DNA of 48,910 bases from Promethearchaeota archaeon (GCA_016840085.1 JAEOTA010000082.1:1-48910); one strand, 5' to 3'. Shown: positions 24,459-34,245, counted from the first letter of the stretch. Made by a program: numbers and translations. The notes: generated from the sequence alone by a model not told the origin.

Positions 24459-25934
24459 ATGATTAAAAAAATTGAAATTATATTTAGAGGTTATTTCATT
24501 ATTCAAAAATCACTAATTTTAACTTGTATTAACTGTGAAAAAAAATTTGAATTTACCTCTATAGAATACAAATGCCCTGAATGTGAAGGATTATTATGGT
24601 TTGATATCAATTTGGAAAAATTCAAGCAGCAATTTGCTCAAATTAAAATTAATAATACATTTTGGGATTATAATTTCGCCCTCCCCCCAATAAATAAGGA
24701 TTTTATTATATCATTAGGGGAAGGTGGAACACCTTGTAGATCTTCAAAAAGATTAAGTGAAAAATTTCAGTTAAATAAATTATTTTTTAAAGATGAAACG
24801 AGAAATCCAACAAATTCTTTTAAAGATCGTGTTGCAGCATTGTTAGTTTCTCACGCACGGAGTTGGAATTTTGAGAAAATGGTGTGTTCTTCCAATGGGA
24901 ATCAAGGTGCTTCAATTGCAGCTTATTCTTCTCTTGAAGGAATTAAATGTTTAAACATAATTCCCGGAGAAATCGATGTGGGTAAAAAAGCCCAAATGAT
25001 TGCATATAATTCTGAAATAAAAATAGTTGGTGATACAGTTGATGATGCGATTGATTTCATTTTAAAAAATAAAGATTTCGAAAATTATTATCAGTCTACA
25101 CCAGAATTGAATCCTCTTACGCTTGAGGCTCAAAAAACAATAGCATATGAAATTATTAACCAAATTGACACTCCCAATTCTGTTATAATCCCTATGGGGA
25201 GTGGAGAATTATTAGTAAGTCTATGGAAGGGTTTTATTGAACTTAAAGAAATTAATCTTATTGAAAATATTCCAAAATTAATAGGGGTTCAATCTCAATC
25301 TTCATCTCCAATTGTGAATGCATTTTTTAAGGAATTCGATCATAAAATTGAAAAAATAGATAATGAAAAATCAATAGCTTTAGGAATTTTAGTGAAAAAA
25401 CCTCTTTATAAGGAACTAGCTATAAAATGTATTAAGGAAAGTGAAGGAACAGTAATTGCTGTTCCTGAAAAATTAATATTGGGTTCAATTGAGAAACTTA
25501 TAAGAAATGAGGGAATTTTTGCAGAACCCTCTTCTGCTTTAACTTTGGCGGCAGTTAATTTATTAGATCAAAAACAAATGTTTGATCCTAAAGATAATGT
25601 AGTATGTCTGATTACTGGAAGTGGATTAAAAGCACCTTATGTGTTAGAAGCAATATCATCCCAAACTAAAACTACAGGTAAAGGTTCGATAATCATAACA
25701 AAACTTAAAATACTATCTCAAATCTCACTTTCAAGTATTACAGGAATAACTGGAACAGAAATTAAAGCAACCTTAGGAACCATAAGTCTAGCAGCTATTT
25801 ATCAACACTTAAAAGATTTAGAAACAAAAGGTTTGATATCGAGAAAAAAAGAAGGAAAAAACGTTTTATACTTTATAACTAATAGTGGTAAAAAAGTTTT
25901 AGACGCATTAGATGTTTTAATTACATTGTTATGA
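24459..25934 (+). CDS. Threonine synthase-like PLP enzyme fused to winged helix
   Basis: A 491-residue PLP-dependent lyase of the threonine synthase group with a DNA-binding-like tail. An N-terminal zinc ribbon (C23/C26, C39/C42: CINCEKK and CPECEG) is typical of archaeal threonine synthases. The core has RNPTNSFKDR with PLP-binding Lys122, SSNGNQGASIAAY for cofactor phosphate, and AEPSSALTLAAV near the end. IPMGSGELL replaces the usual glycine-rich GNGGN-type loop, so specificity may differ. Residues about 405-491 (KILSQISLSS, TEIKATLGT, IYQHLKDLETKGLISRKKEG, VLYFITNSGKKVLDAL) read as a PadR/ArsR-type winged helix. The fusion suggests a bifunctional regulator-enzyme or repurposed sensor. A later start near LILTCINC is possible. 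Confidence 0.8.
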   Translation: MIKKIEIIFRGYFIIQKSLILTCINCEKKFEFTSIEYKCPECEGLLWFDINLEKFKQQFAQIKINNTFWDYNFALPPINKDFIISLGEGGTPCRSSKRLSEKFQLNKLFFKDETRNPTNSFKDRVAALLVSHARSWNFEKMVCSSNGNQGASIAAYSSLEGIKCLNIIPGEIDVGKKAQMIAYNSEIKIVGDTVDDAIDFILKNKDFENYYQSTPELNPLTLEAQKTIAYEIINQIDTPNSVIIPMGSGELLVSLWKGFIELKEINLIENIPKLIGVQSQSSSPIVNAFFKEFDHKIEKIDNEKSIALGILVKKPLYKELAIKCIKESEGTVIAVPEKLILGSIEKLIRNEGIFAEPSSALTLAAVNLLDQKQMFDPKDNVVCLITGSGLKAPYVLEAISSQTKTTGKGSIIITKLKILSQISLSSITGITGTEIKATLGTISLAAIYQHLKDLETKGLISRKKEGKNVLYFITNSGKKVLDALDVLITLL

Positions 25935-25939
25935 CAACT

Positions 25940-26557
25940 TTAAGTAGATTCGATTATAAATATTTTTTCGAAAACTTGGGGTAAATTGTTTATAATATTT
26001 TTTCTTGCAGATATAATAAAGACGAAGGCTAGTAATCCTCCAAGACCAAATTGTATTATTGCATTTAATATAAATTCAAATAATGCACTTGGGAATCCAT
26101 AAATCATTATCTCATAAATAAAATAGCCAAAAACCATTATAAGTCCGCCTACTACAATTCCAATTATATCTCTGTAATTAAATTTTACGTAATTTCTTCT
26201 AGGATTTGATATCAATCCTACCAGAAATCCCTCCAAACCTTTAATAATTAATGTGGCAGGGGCATAAATTGTATATCCCAAAAATATGTCTGCTAAAGCT
26301 GAACCAACTCCACCTGAAATAGCCCCAATTATAGGACCAAATAAAAGTCCAGTAATCATTACAATGGCATCTCCGATATTAATGAAACCTTTAGTAGCAG
26401 GAATAGGGAAGGCAATTACCATAGTAATTACACATGTCAAGGCAGCAAAAATCCCTATTGTTGATAAGGATAATGTTTCAGTCGGTAATAAATAACCCAA
26501 AAAATTCTTTCTAGGAATATCATACCTTTTTTCTGTCATTGTATTCTTATCTTCCAT
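25940..26557 (-). CDS. ECF transporter S component
   Basis: A 205-residue membrane protein of the ECF-type vitamin-uptake S-component family (PF07155-like, by recall). The hallmark sequence GFINIGDAIVMITGLLFGP, then AISGGVGSALADIFLGY, then YAPATLIIKGLEGFLVGL, is typical. Six hydrophobic segments are predicted. The N-terminal cytosolic part (about 1-27) is short. The S component binds a vitamin or micronutrient and docks on an energising ECF module (EcfA, EcfA', EcfT), which is not in the window. The ligand is unknown. The gene is convergent with the threonine-synthase-like gene (stop codons 5 bp apart). It is preceded by a large symmetric operator just outside its start codon, arguing for repression by ligand supply. 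Confidence 0.85.
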   Translation of the reverse strand: MEDKNTMTEKRYDIPRKNFLGYLLPTETLSLSTIGIFAALTCVITMVIAFPIPATKGFINIGDAIVMITGLLFGPIIGAISGGVGSALADIFLGYTIYAPATLIIKGLEGFLVGLISNPRRNYVKFNYRDIIGIVVGGLIMVFGYFIYEIMIYGFPSALFEFILNAIIQFGLGGLLAFVFIISARKNIINNLPQVFEKIFIIEST

Positions 26558-26573
26558 ATTTTTAGACCTTCCA

Positions 26574-26615
26574 TAAATATAAGTATCAACTTATATAAGT
26601 TCAAACTTATATTTA
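26574..26615. promoter_or_regulatory. Four-half-site symmetric operator upstream of ECF gene
   Basis: The central 14-bp palindrome AACTTATATAAGTT (26588-26601) is flanked, 3 bp away on each side, by 11-bp arms (TAAATATAAGT at 26574-26584 and ACTTATATTTA at 26605-26615) that are perfect inverted copies of one another. The half-site ATATAAGT therefore occurs four times in alternating orientation with exact 17-bp phasing about one centre. It lies 17-58 bp upstream of the ECF start codon (minus strand). It overlaps plausible TATA sequence, so a bound dimer pair would block the promoter. The regulator is unknown. Confidence 0.65.
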
Positions 26616-26783
26616 ACTTATTTTTTTTCAAATATAAATTTTCATTTTTTGGATTAATGTTAGAAAAAAGAATATAAAGTATTATATACGGTTAGATTCT
26701 AATTAATCACAACAATCTATCTAAATAAAATTTTTAAATAGATTTAATAGAAATTCAATAAAATAAATTAAAATGAACTAAAA

Positions 26784-29700
26784 ATGAAGCTTAGAAAAAA
26801 TTTCAAACTTATGAAAAAAGCTATTGCTATAAGTGCCTTATTTTATGCCATTTTATCACCTATTACTATTATCTTTGCATCAAATGCAGTAAATGTTGAT
26901 TTCTCAAACAATCTTAACACTCAGGCCAATGATTCTGCTGAGGGTTCCATCTTGTGGAAATTAGGTAAAGGTTTGCCCGGAACTGGAGCAACAATGAAAC
27001 CTCGATTAGTAAATTTTACTGAAAATGGTGAATCATTAATTGTTGTAGGGACAGATGAAGGTTTGGCTACAATTACATTAGATGGTTTTATTAGTATGAG
27101 TTATCGAACCTTTGGGCCCGTAATTGATTTTGATATTATTGAAGATATATCAGGTGATACTATAGATGATATTGTCCTTATTACTTATTATAAAGATCAT
27201 CCAAATCTAATTGCAATCTCTTCTAATAATGGTTCAGAGATATGGAAATTTAAAGTTACAATAGAAGGAATTAGTACGGAGACCTATGAAAAACAGGATT
27301 TTATCACATATACATGGGATTTAGAAGTAATTAACGACATAAACGAAGATTCAATATCGGAAATTGTTATAGCATCTTGGTATAGATTAATAGTGGTTGA
27401 TGGAAAGGTTGGCGATAAATTATGGATGAGAGAGAATGATTTTGCGAATGATATTTGGAAGGTAGAAGTACTAGATGATATTAATAATAATGGATTTCAA
27501 ACTATTATTGCGGGTTCAGAAGAAGGGAAATTAAGTGCTTTTGATTCTAAAAGTGGAAAGAAAATATGGACTTTTAAGGTTGAAAAAATGAAGATTCCAG
27601 TTACGACTATGTTCGGTATTTCTACAGAAAATGTACCAAATTCCATCGATGATATTAAGATAGTTAACGATGTTAATAATGATGATATTGATGAAATTCT
27701 TATTGCAGCTGATGATGGATATATAAGATTAATTTCTGGAAAAAATGGGGATGAACTTTATAATGCTATGTGTTATAATGTGACAAAAATTACAGAATAT
27801 TTATATGATATCCCATCAACCTCTCCATATTCATCTACTGAAAGACTATTTAGGAAATCAGGAGTCAAATTATATGAAATTCCAGACATTAATAATGACG
27901 GGATTAAAGAATATATGTCAATTGCCTGTGATCTTGATTATGAAGATAAAGGAACAGATCTAATTGAAAGTAGAATATTTTCTATAAATCCAGAATCTGA
28001 GTTTGAACTAATTAATATCAGTATTAGTCGAAATCGGACTTATACAAATAATAATCCAGGTCCATACTATAGCTCCTATCCAGAAATAATTAATAGAGGT
28101 TCTGAGATCCAAATTTATTTTTATTCCTATAGCAGTGAATATGGAGGTTATGATATAAATGTAAGAATTGAGCGTTATCACATTGAAGATGAAAAATTAG
28201 AAAATCCAACAATTATTTACGAAGATCCAGATTCATATTCATTTTCAAAATATGAGCATGAATATGAAATTCTATCACAATCTTTTTCTGATACAAATGG
28301 ATATTATTTGTTAAATATTGGTGATGTTAATTTTGATGGAGTAGATGATTTATTTGCAATTAGTCCTAATGGTCGTTATTTATGCATTGATATTAAAAAT
28401 GATGACATGCTTTGGGTAAGAACTCGTAAAGATTCCGAATTAGAAATTACAGAACTTAAAGATTTAAATAATGATGGAATTAAAGATTTGTTAATCAAAC
28501 AGATAAGTGACTTTGAGCCAGATTGGATTAGTTCTAATGATGATGGTTATTATTATGATGGTTATTATCAAACAAACGAAAAATCTAAAATAATAAGTGG
28601 ATTATTCACTGTTGATGGAAAAACGGGAAATATTATTTGGTCTTTTAATATCCCCTCACTCCAATATTATGAGGGGATAAGAGATTTAAAGAATGTGGGA
28701 GATATTACTGATGATGAAATTGATGATTATGTAGGCTGGGTAATTCCCTCAACTACTCCTCATGATATTTCTGAAATTATAGAAAGCCTTTCTGAATATG
28801 ATCCATATGAATGGGATAGTGGACAATTTGTAAGTGAAGACATATATAGGGCATTATTGTCCAAATATACAAAAATATTAGCAATTGATGGTTCTAACGG
28901 AATTATTTTTTGGAATAACTCTTTGCTAGGCTTTCCTTATAGATTTTATCGCCAATATGGGTATACTGGACCCTATGAAGAACCAATTTCGGGATATTCT
29001 AGTGGTAATGATTTTTATAATAGAATAAATGGTGAAATTCCTAGCAGTTGGGGAGAATATTATAATATTGATTGGAATGGTGAGTATAATAATTGGAGCA
29101 TTTCAACATTATTGCATCCAGATAATATTCAACTAGTAAATGGATCTTCTACTGATAATAAATTTGACTTATGGGGTGAAGAAGGGACAAATTGCACAAT
29201 TACTTCTTCTAATTCATCTGAATCATCAAAATCATTAAAAATTGGAACAACATTAAATGACACATCAATAGGAACTGTTGAAAGTGGAGATAATTCATAT
29301 TGGGTATTAAATTCAATAAGTTCTAAAGGAGACCATAAAATTAGTGCGGAATTATCGTTTAATCTTACTCAACCAGTTGAGAGTGAATTACAATATATAG
29401 TAGTAGATTATGAAGGATTTTTAGTAGATGATGTTATTGATCAGATAGACATATCAATTTACAACTTTTCTGGAGATTATTGGATAAAAATAAGTAATGA
29501 AACTATTAATGATCCTGACCCGACAACAAAGATGGAAAAATTTCTATATAACATTAATGGATTAACATCAGACTCAAACAAATTAGTGAAAATTAAATTG
29601 GAAGCAACAAACACTTCTGCGTTCACTCTAAATATTGATAAATTAGTAGTAAATTATACATATACCTATGGAAACTATACAATAATGGCAGAACAAGACG

Positions 29701-32087
29701 ATACTATATGGAACGCAATAATGGAGTTAACAATTCCTATAGATTTTTCTGATGATGACTTACTAGGAGTTATGGAGTATCCACTTTCCCAAATTGAAAG
29801 GTTTTCTGCTCTCAAACTTCAAACAAAATTAGCAGTTAACGAATCAGATAATCAATGGTATAATTTTACCTATGAAATATATGATGCTTCGAATAGTAAA
29901 TGGGTTTTGTGCAATTGGAGTGATACACCTACATGGAATACCCATACGTACCCTGATTTAAAAGGGGGTTTTGGTACTGCAAGATATAATTATACAGATT
30001 TTGATTTTGATTTAAATTATAAACATGATCATATGTGGCTTGTTACACGTGGAACTTATGGTGAATCTCCTTATTTAGAATTCGATCATGAAAATAAAAC
30101 GACATTATCGAATTTTATAGACTCAAATAAAAATATACGAGTAAGGTTAAATATTACTAACGAAAATGATCCTTTTAATTTGACAATTGACAATTTCGGG
30201 ATTGGAGCGTTTTATTGGGGCTTATTTAGCAGTCGATATGATAGAAACTATCTATGGAAATATGGTGAGTATGAAGGGGAGGAAGGTAACTGGGATTTAA
30301 GTAATCTATTAAATTTGGAAATTCAAGACTTTGAAGTAGTTAATGGAACAGGTGATAAGTATCTGGATTTAATTGCTGTAATCGGTATTGAAGGTACTGA
30401 CTATGGGATAGAGCCCGAAGAAGAATGGAGTACAAGGATCCACCTATTTGATATTAAAAACAAGGATGTCTATACTAAATGGAGCCTAAATAAGACATAT
30501 ATTCCATTCCAAAATGTACGAATTTTACCTATAAATAACAGTTTAAATAATTTTTTACTAAGTGGGATTTTTCAATATGAAAATAAATATAACTGCTCAC
30601 ATAGATTAATTAGTGATCCACATTGGGAATTTCAAATAACGCATTTTGATAATTATTCCGAGTCCACAGTTACTTTTGATTTTACATGGGAAAAAATTCC
30701 AGAATTTCCATCAGAATATTCTTCTAGTTATTTTCCTTATGAGTTTCCTGGAAAAACCACATTTACTAAAGATGGAAGAATTGGGATAATATTGGGAGAA
30801 TATGAATTTTCAGAAGAATGGGGACAATTTAAATTAATTAACATTCAAATTATTGATATTAATAGTCATTCCATAATAAGTAAAATCCCTGCAGAAAATT
30901 TAGAGTACTTAAGCTATTATGGTGGGCAAGAAAGTGGTACAATTGATTTTAGCTCAGAAGGTGCTGGATATAAATTATTAATTTCTTATGAAGATTTTAA
31001 TGATGATAACTTCCTTGATCATGTAGGTTTATATTCTCTAGAAAGGATGGATGAAGAATATTTCATGGATAGTGAATCTGGAACTGAAATTAGAATATAT
31101 AGTGGTAATTCTGGTGATTCTGATCCTGTAATTTTATTTAGTAAGACTTTTGAATCCACACAATTTAGTTCTTCTGAATATATATCTCCAAATAAACTTC
31201 CCATGCCATTTACTTCGATTGATGATATTAATGATGATGAGATCCCAGAAGTAATAATAGGAATTCAATCTGGCTCTAGTGATTGTAAAGGATCTTATAT
31301 AAGTTTCTATGATATTTATAATAGTAATGAATATGAGGTAAAAGAGTTAACTAAATATAAATGGGAGTTAGATACTTTTAAATGCACATCTCAATGGGTT
31401 GAAAGAACCTATGAATTTGTATATGATATTGATAAGATTGGAGATCTTAACGCAGATAATATAAGTGAAGTCTATATAAATCGTGATTACTTCATTGAAA
31501 CTAGAAGGGAGTATGGTTCTAGGATATTTGAAAGGATACCAACAACAGAAATTCTAGATATATTTAATCAAAATACTCTATATAGATTTAATATGGAGGT
31601 TGATTCATTACTCCCTATTGTTGATTTAAATGAGGATGGGAAAAAGGAAATCTTGATTTCAAGTGAGGAAATATTATATTGTATTAATTCTAAATTTAAC
31701 ATTCAAATTTTAAGTCCTAAAGATGAACAGTCGATGGGTTCTCATAAATTCAATATAAAATGGGATACAGATTCAGAATATGATTATTTCGTAGTATTCA
31801 TAGACGGAGTTAGTCAAGGCCCTACAATTGCTAAAAAGATTCATGTTTCTCTTGGTTCTGGGTGGAGAGAAATTTCTATTATGTTGTACGATAAGAGTGG
31901 TTTAATCATAACAACCAGCACTATAAATGTTTTAGTTCCACCTAATCAAACTCATTTAATTTTAACATTCGTATTTTTAGGTGTTGCGGCTGGTTTATAC
32001 ATAGGGTACAGAAGAATTAGTAAGAAGAATGAAGAAATGGTGTTTATTGATAAAAAATCAAAGAAGGAGGTAAAAAGAAATGATTAA
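26784..32087 (+). CDS. Giant secreted FG-GAP repeat protein, membrane-anchored
   Basis: A 1767-residue surface protein. It has an N-terminal signal peptide (MKLRKNFKLMKKAIAISALF, cleaved probably after ILSPITIIFA), many FG-GAP/VCBS-type propeller repeats with calcium-loop motifs D-x-N-x-D-x(2)-x-E/D, and a C-terminal membrane span. Repeat loops seen include DINNNGFQTI, DVNNDDIDEI, DINNDGIKEY, DVNFDGVDDL, DLNNDGIKDL, DITDDEIDDY, DFNDDNFLDH, DINDDEIPEV and DLNEDGKKEI. The mid-region (about 750-1120) is different, with beta-sandwich-like segments. The tail is LILTFVFLGVAAGLYIGY then basic residues, leaving a short cytoplasmic end. Its stop overlaps the start of the ABC ATPase gene, so the three genes form one operon. 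Most of the protein lies outside the cell and likely binds a ligand; the ABC partner may move that ligand or assemble the protein. Confidence 0.85.
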   Translation: MKLRKNFKLMKKAIAISALFYAILSPITIIFASNAVNVDFSNNLNTQANDSAEGSILWKLGKGLPGTGATMKPRLVNFTENGESLIVVGTDEGLATITLDGFISMSYRTFGPVIDFDIIEDISGDTIDDIVLITYYKDHPNLIAISSNNGSEIWKFKVTIEGISTETYEKQDFITYTWDLEVINDINEDSISEIVIASWYRLIVVDGKVGDKLWMRENDFANDIWKVEVLDDINNNGFQTIIAGSEEGKLSAFDSKSGKKIWTFKVEKMKIPVTTMFGISTENVPNSIDDIKIVNDVNNDDIDEILIAADDGYIRLISGKNGDELYNAMCYNVTKITEYLYDIPSTSPYSSTERLFRKSGVKLYEIPDINNDGIKEYMSIACDLDYEDKGTDLIESRIFSINPESEFELINISISRNRTYTNNNPGPYYSSYPEIINRGSEIQIYFYSYSSEYGGYDINVRIERYHIEDEKLENPTIIYEDPDSYSFSKYEHEYEILSQSFSDTNGYYLLNIGDVNFDGVDDLFAISPNGRYLCIDIKNDDMLWVRTRKDSELEITELKDLNNDGIKDLLIKQISDFEPDWISSNDDGYYYDGYYQTNEKSKIISGLFTVDGKTGNIIWSFNIPSLQYYEGIRDLKNVGDITDDEIDDYVGWVIPSTTPHDISEIIESLSEYDPYEWDSGQFVSEDIYRALLSKYTKILAIDGSNGIIFWNNSLLGFPYRFYRQYGYTGPYEEPISGYSSGNDFYNRINGEIPSSWGEYYNIDWNGEYNNWSISTLLHPDNIQLVNGSSTDNKFDLWGEEGTNCTITSSNSSESSKSLKIGTTLNDTSIGTVESGDNSYWVLNSISSKGDHKISAELSFNLTQPVESELQYIVVDYEGFLVDDVIDQIDISIYNFSGDYWIKISNETINDPDPTTKMEKFLYNINGLTSDSNKLVKIKLEATNTSAFTLNIDKLVVNYTYTYGNYTIMAEQDDTIWNAIMELTIPIDFSDDDLLGVMEYPLSQIERFSALKLQTKLAVNESDNQWYNFTYEIYDASNSKWVLCNWSDTPTWNTHTYPDLKGGFGTARYNYTDFDFDLNYKHDHMWLVTRGTYGESPYLEFDHENKTTLSNFIDSNKNIRVRLNITNENDPFNLTIDNFGIGAFYWGLFSSRYDRNYLWKYGEYEGEEGNWDLSNLLNLEIQDFEVVNGTGDKYLDLIAVIGIEGTDYGIEPEEEWSTRIHLFDIKNKDVYTKWSLNKTYIPFQNVRILPINNSLNNFLLSGIFQYENKYNCSHRLISDPHWEFQITHFDNYSESTVTFDFTWEKIPEFPSEYSSSYFPYEFPGKTTFTKDGRIGIILGEYEFSEEWGQFKLINIQIIDINSHSIISKIPAENLEYLSYYGGQESGTIDFSSEGAGYKLLISYEDFNDDNFLDHVGLYSLERMDEEYFMDSESGTEIRIYSGNSGDSDPVILFSKTFESTQFSSSEYISPNKLPMPFTSIDDINDDEIPEVIIGIQSGSSDCKGSYISFYDIYNSNEYEVKELTKYKWELDTFKCTSQWVERTYEFVYDIDKIGDLNADNISEVYINRDYFIETRREYGSRIFERIPTTEILDIFNQNTLYRFNMEVDSLLPIVDLNEDGKKEILISSEEILYCINSKFNIQILSPKDEQSMGSHKFNIKWDTDSEYDYFVVFIDGVSQGPTIAKKIHVSLGSGWREISIMLYDKSGLIITTSTINVLVPPNQTHLILTFVFLGVAAGLYIGYRRISKKNEEMVFIDKKSKKEVKRND
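32066..32071 (+). promoter_or_regulatory. Strong Shine-Dalgarno site for ABC ATPase
   Basis: GGAGGT, 8 bp before ATG at 32080, lies within the end of the upstream gene. It fixes the ATPase start and implies translation re-initiation from the same mRNA. Confidence 0.75.
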
Positions 32088-33036
32088 AAAAAAAGTGAAG
32101 CCCACTTATGAGATTTGGAGTGAGGAATTGACAAAAATATATGGAAAAGGAAAAGAAGCGTTAGAAGCAGTTTCAGAAATAGATCTCCGAGTAAGACCAG
32201 GGATTCATGGGTTCCTTGGTCCAAATGGTGCTGGAAAAACAACAACAATCAATATGTTAGTAGGTGCTATTTCAATAACAAAAGGAAACGCTAAGATTAG
32301 AGATGAAAAAGCTGGAACAGTTACGGCAAAACAAATAATTGGTTTTTTACCTCAAGATCCTGTGTTTTATGTTGATATGACTGGAGAAGATTACTTAATA
32401 TATATGGGGCAGCTAGGGGGCCTACAAAAACAAGACGCAAAAAGAAAAGCTCAAGAATTATTAGATTTCTTTGATCTTTTTGAATTCAGAAAGAAAGAAA
32501 TAGGAACATATTCCGGAGGAATGAAACAAAAGATTGGTATAGCGGCAGCATTGATTCATGATCCAAAAGTCTTAATCCTTGATGAACCTACAGCTAATCT
32601 AGATCCAATTGGAAGGGCAGATGTAATACAAAAAATCAAAAGTCTAACTGATGTAAGTGTTTTTGTTTCAAGTCATATTTTATCTGAAATTGAACAAATG
32701 TGTGAAGATGTGACCATGATCGACCTAGGTAAAATCGTAATTTGTGATTCTATAAGAAATATCAAAAAGAGATTTATAAGCAATCTCTATATTTTAGACA
32801 CTAATATGAATGAAAAAATCTTCAAACAATTGAAAGGCGAAGATATTATTACGAATATTCGAATTGATGAGGGAGATGGAAAAATCCATATCATACCTAA
32901 GGATTCTGAAAAACTACGAGAACTTTTACCTCAACTGCTTATTAAAAATAAAGCTATCCTAAATAGTTTTCATCAACCTGAGTTATCACTACAAGATATT
33001 TTTATGGAGATAATGTCAAAAAAGGAGGTATCCTAA
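32080..33036 (+). CDS. ABC transporter ATP-binding subunit
   Basis: A 318-residue ATPase of the ABC-2 type (drug, lipid or NatA-like exporter group). It shows Walker A FLGPNGAGKTTT, the Q-loop in FLPQDPVFYVDMTGEDYL, the signature YSGGMKQKIGIA, Walker B KVLILDEPTANLDP and the switch His in SSHILSEIEQM. The last 90 residues form the extra regulatory segment common in this group. It starts with ATG overlapping the end of the propeller-protein gene and ends in TAATG, overlapping the permease start, so the three proteins are made in step. It probably powers export or assembly at the cytoplasmic membrane. Confidence 0.95.
   Translation: MIKKKVKPTYEIWSEELTKIYGKGKEALEAVSEIDLRVRPGIHGFLGPNGAGKTTTINMLVGAISITKGNAKIRDEKAGTVTAKQIIGFLPQDPVFYVDMTGEDYLIYMGQLGGLQKQDAKRKAQELLDFFDLFEFRKKEIGTYSGGMKQKIGIAAALIHDPKVLILDEPTANLDPIGRADVIQKIKSLTDVSVFVSSHILSEIEQMCEDVTMIDLGKIVICDSIRNIKKRFISNLYILDTNMNEKIFKQLKGEDIITNIRIDEGDGKIHIIPKDSEKLRELLPQLLIKNKAILNSFHQPELSLQDIFMEIMSKKEVS
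33024..33029 (+). promoter_or_regulatory. Strong Shine-Dalgarno site for ABC permease
   Basis: GGAGGT, 6 bp upstream of the ATG at 33036, lies inside the ATPase coding end. It supports the overlapping TAATG start and tight translational coupling. Confidence 0.75.
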
Positions 33037-34070
33037 TGATACAGAAGAAGAAATTAAGTTTTATTGATAAATTAAAAAGTAATGTAGAGAAATTAAATAA
33101 AAGAGTAATTCAACCAACAAAAACTTGGTTTTCAAAGAATATATTCAAAAGAACTACTGTTGTAATAAAAAAGACATTTCAAGATATATATTCATTTAAA
33201 AAAATGATTGCTATGATAATAATAATGCTGATACTTCCGTTAATTTACATATCTCTTGCTTCTCCAGTCGATTTTGGTTTAATCTCACCATTTCATGCCG
33301 CAACTGTCATCAGTATTGCCTTAGCTTTTCCATTCTTCTTTTGGTCTTTAGGTTTATCCTATACAATTTTTATTGGAATCTCTGGATCACCGCTTATTGC
33401 TGACGAAATAAGCTCAGGAACTATGCTAATATTAATTAGTAAGCCAATCAGTCGAATAAAAATATTTTTAGGAAAATTCATTGGAGTTTTCCTATATGGA
33501 ATGGTATTGAGTTTTATTGCTATATTTGTGAGCGGATGGATGGGAGTACTAATAAAATCAGGAAATATAGACCATTTTGTCAGCTTAATACCATTTTTAA
33601 CTGCTTTATATCTGTATAGCTTGTTTATCTTATTTTTATTTACCAGCATTACAATGGCATTGTCATCGATTTTTAAGAAATCAAGAAATGCTTCAGTTGG
33701 GATCCTCCTTATAACAATTTTTTCTTTTCTCGCATTTCAACTAATTAGAACAATGGTAGGTAGTGCCTATGCGATATTTCAATTATACCATTTTGATCTT
33801 GGTTATCACCTTGGAAATGTGTTTATTCTATTCATTGAAAGTTTGAACGCTATTCCACCTTCAACTAGCTGGCAAAATATATTCGGATTGTTGACAGGAG
33901 TATATAGTACTGAGTCACCAGTCGATCCTGATCAAAATATCAATCTTGGTGGTTATAGTAAAACAAATTATTATTTACCCATCGTTTCTCTCTTGCTATG
34001 GCTTTTAATTGCTTTCTTACTTTTAGCATTTGCTTTAATAAGTTTAAGAAAAAGGGAAGTTTCTGTGTAA
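33036..34070 (+). CDS. ABC-2 type transporter permease
   Basis: A 344-residue membrane subunit of an ABC-2 transporter, partner of the ATPase just upstream. A basic, soluble N-terminal region (about 1-50, KKKLSFIDKLKSNVEKLNKR) is followed by about six spans: MIAMIIIMLILPLIYISLA, then the region ending in PFFFWSLGLSYTIFIGISG, and further spans to the C-terminal LLWLLIAFLLLAFALISLRK. The segment ADEISSGTMLILISKPISR is the conserved cytosolic loop found in ABC-2 permeases of the NatB/Gld type. The export substrate is unknown; candidates include a surface polymer, lipid or the propeller protein itself. A T-tract follows the gene. Confidence 0.9.
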   Translation: MIQKKKLSFIDKLKSNVEKLNKRVIQPTKTWFSKNIFKRTTVVIKKTFQDIYSFKKMIAMIIIMLILPLIYISLASPVDFGLISPFHAATVISIALAFPFFFWSLGLSYTIFIGISGSPLIADEISSGTMLILISKPISRIKIFLGKFIGVFLYGMVLSFIAIFVSGWMGVLIKSGNIDHFVSLIPFLTALYLYSLFILFLFTSITMALSSIFKKSRNASVGILLITIFSFLAFQLIRTMVGSAYAIFQLYHFDLGYHLGNVFILFIESLNAIPPSTSWQNIFGLLTGVYSTESPVDPDQNINLGGYSKTNYYLPIVSLLLWLLIAFLLLAFALISLRKREVSV

Positions 34071-34082
34071 TTATAAATTTAA

Positions 34083-34093
34083 TTTTTTTTTTT
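34083..34093 (+). terminator. T-tract terminator after ABC operon
   Basis: Eleven consecutive T, within a longer T-rich stretch, begin 13 bp after the permease stop codon. Archaeal RNA polymerase terminates at such tracts without needing a hairpin. Confidence 0.6.
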
Positions 34094-34245
34094 ATTTTAT
34101 ATCTCTTCTAGATGATTTAAGATATGTTTATAAATCTCATTTCCATAGAAAATATATCCTTTTGGATGGATGTTAATTAATAAATTATTAAGAGAAATAG
34201 TATTGAAAATAAAAATTTATTTTATGAGAGTTAAAAAAAATTAAT

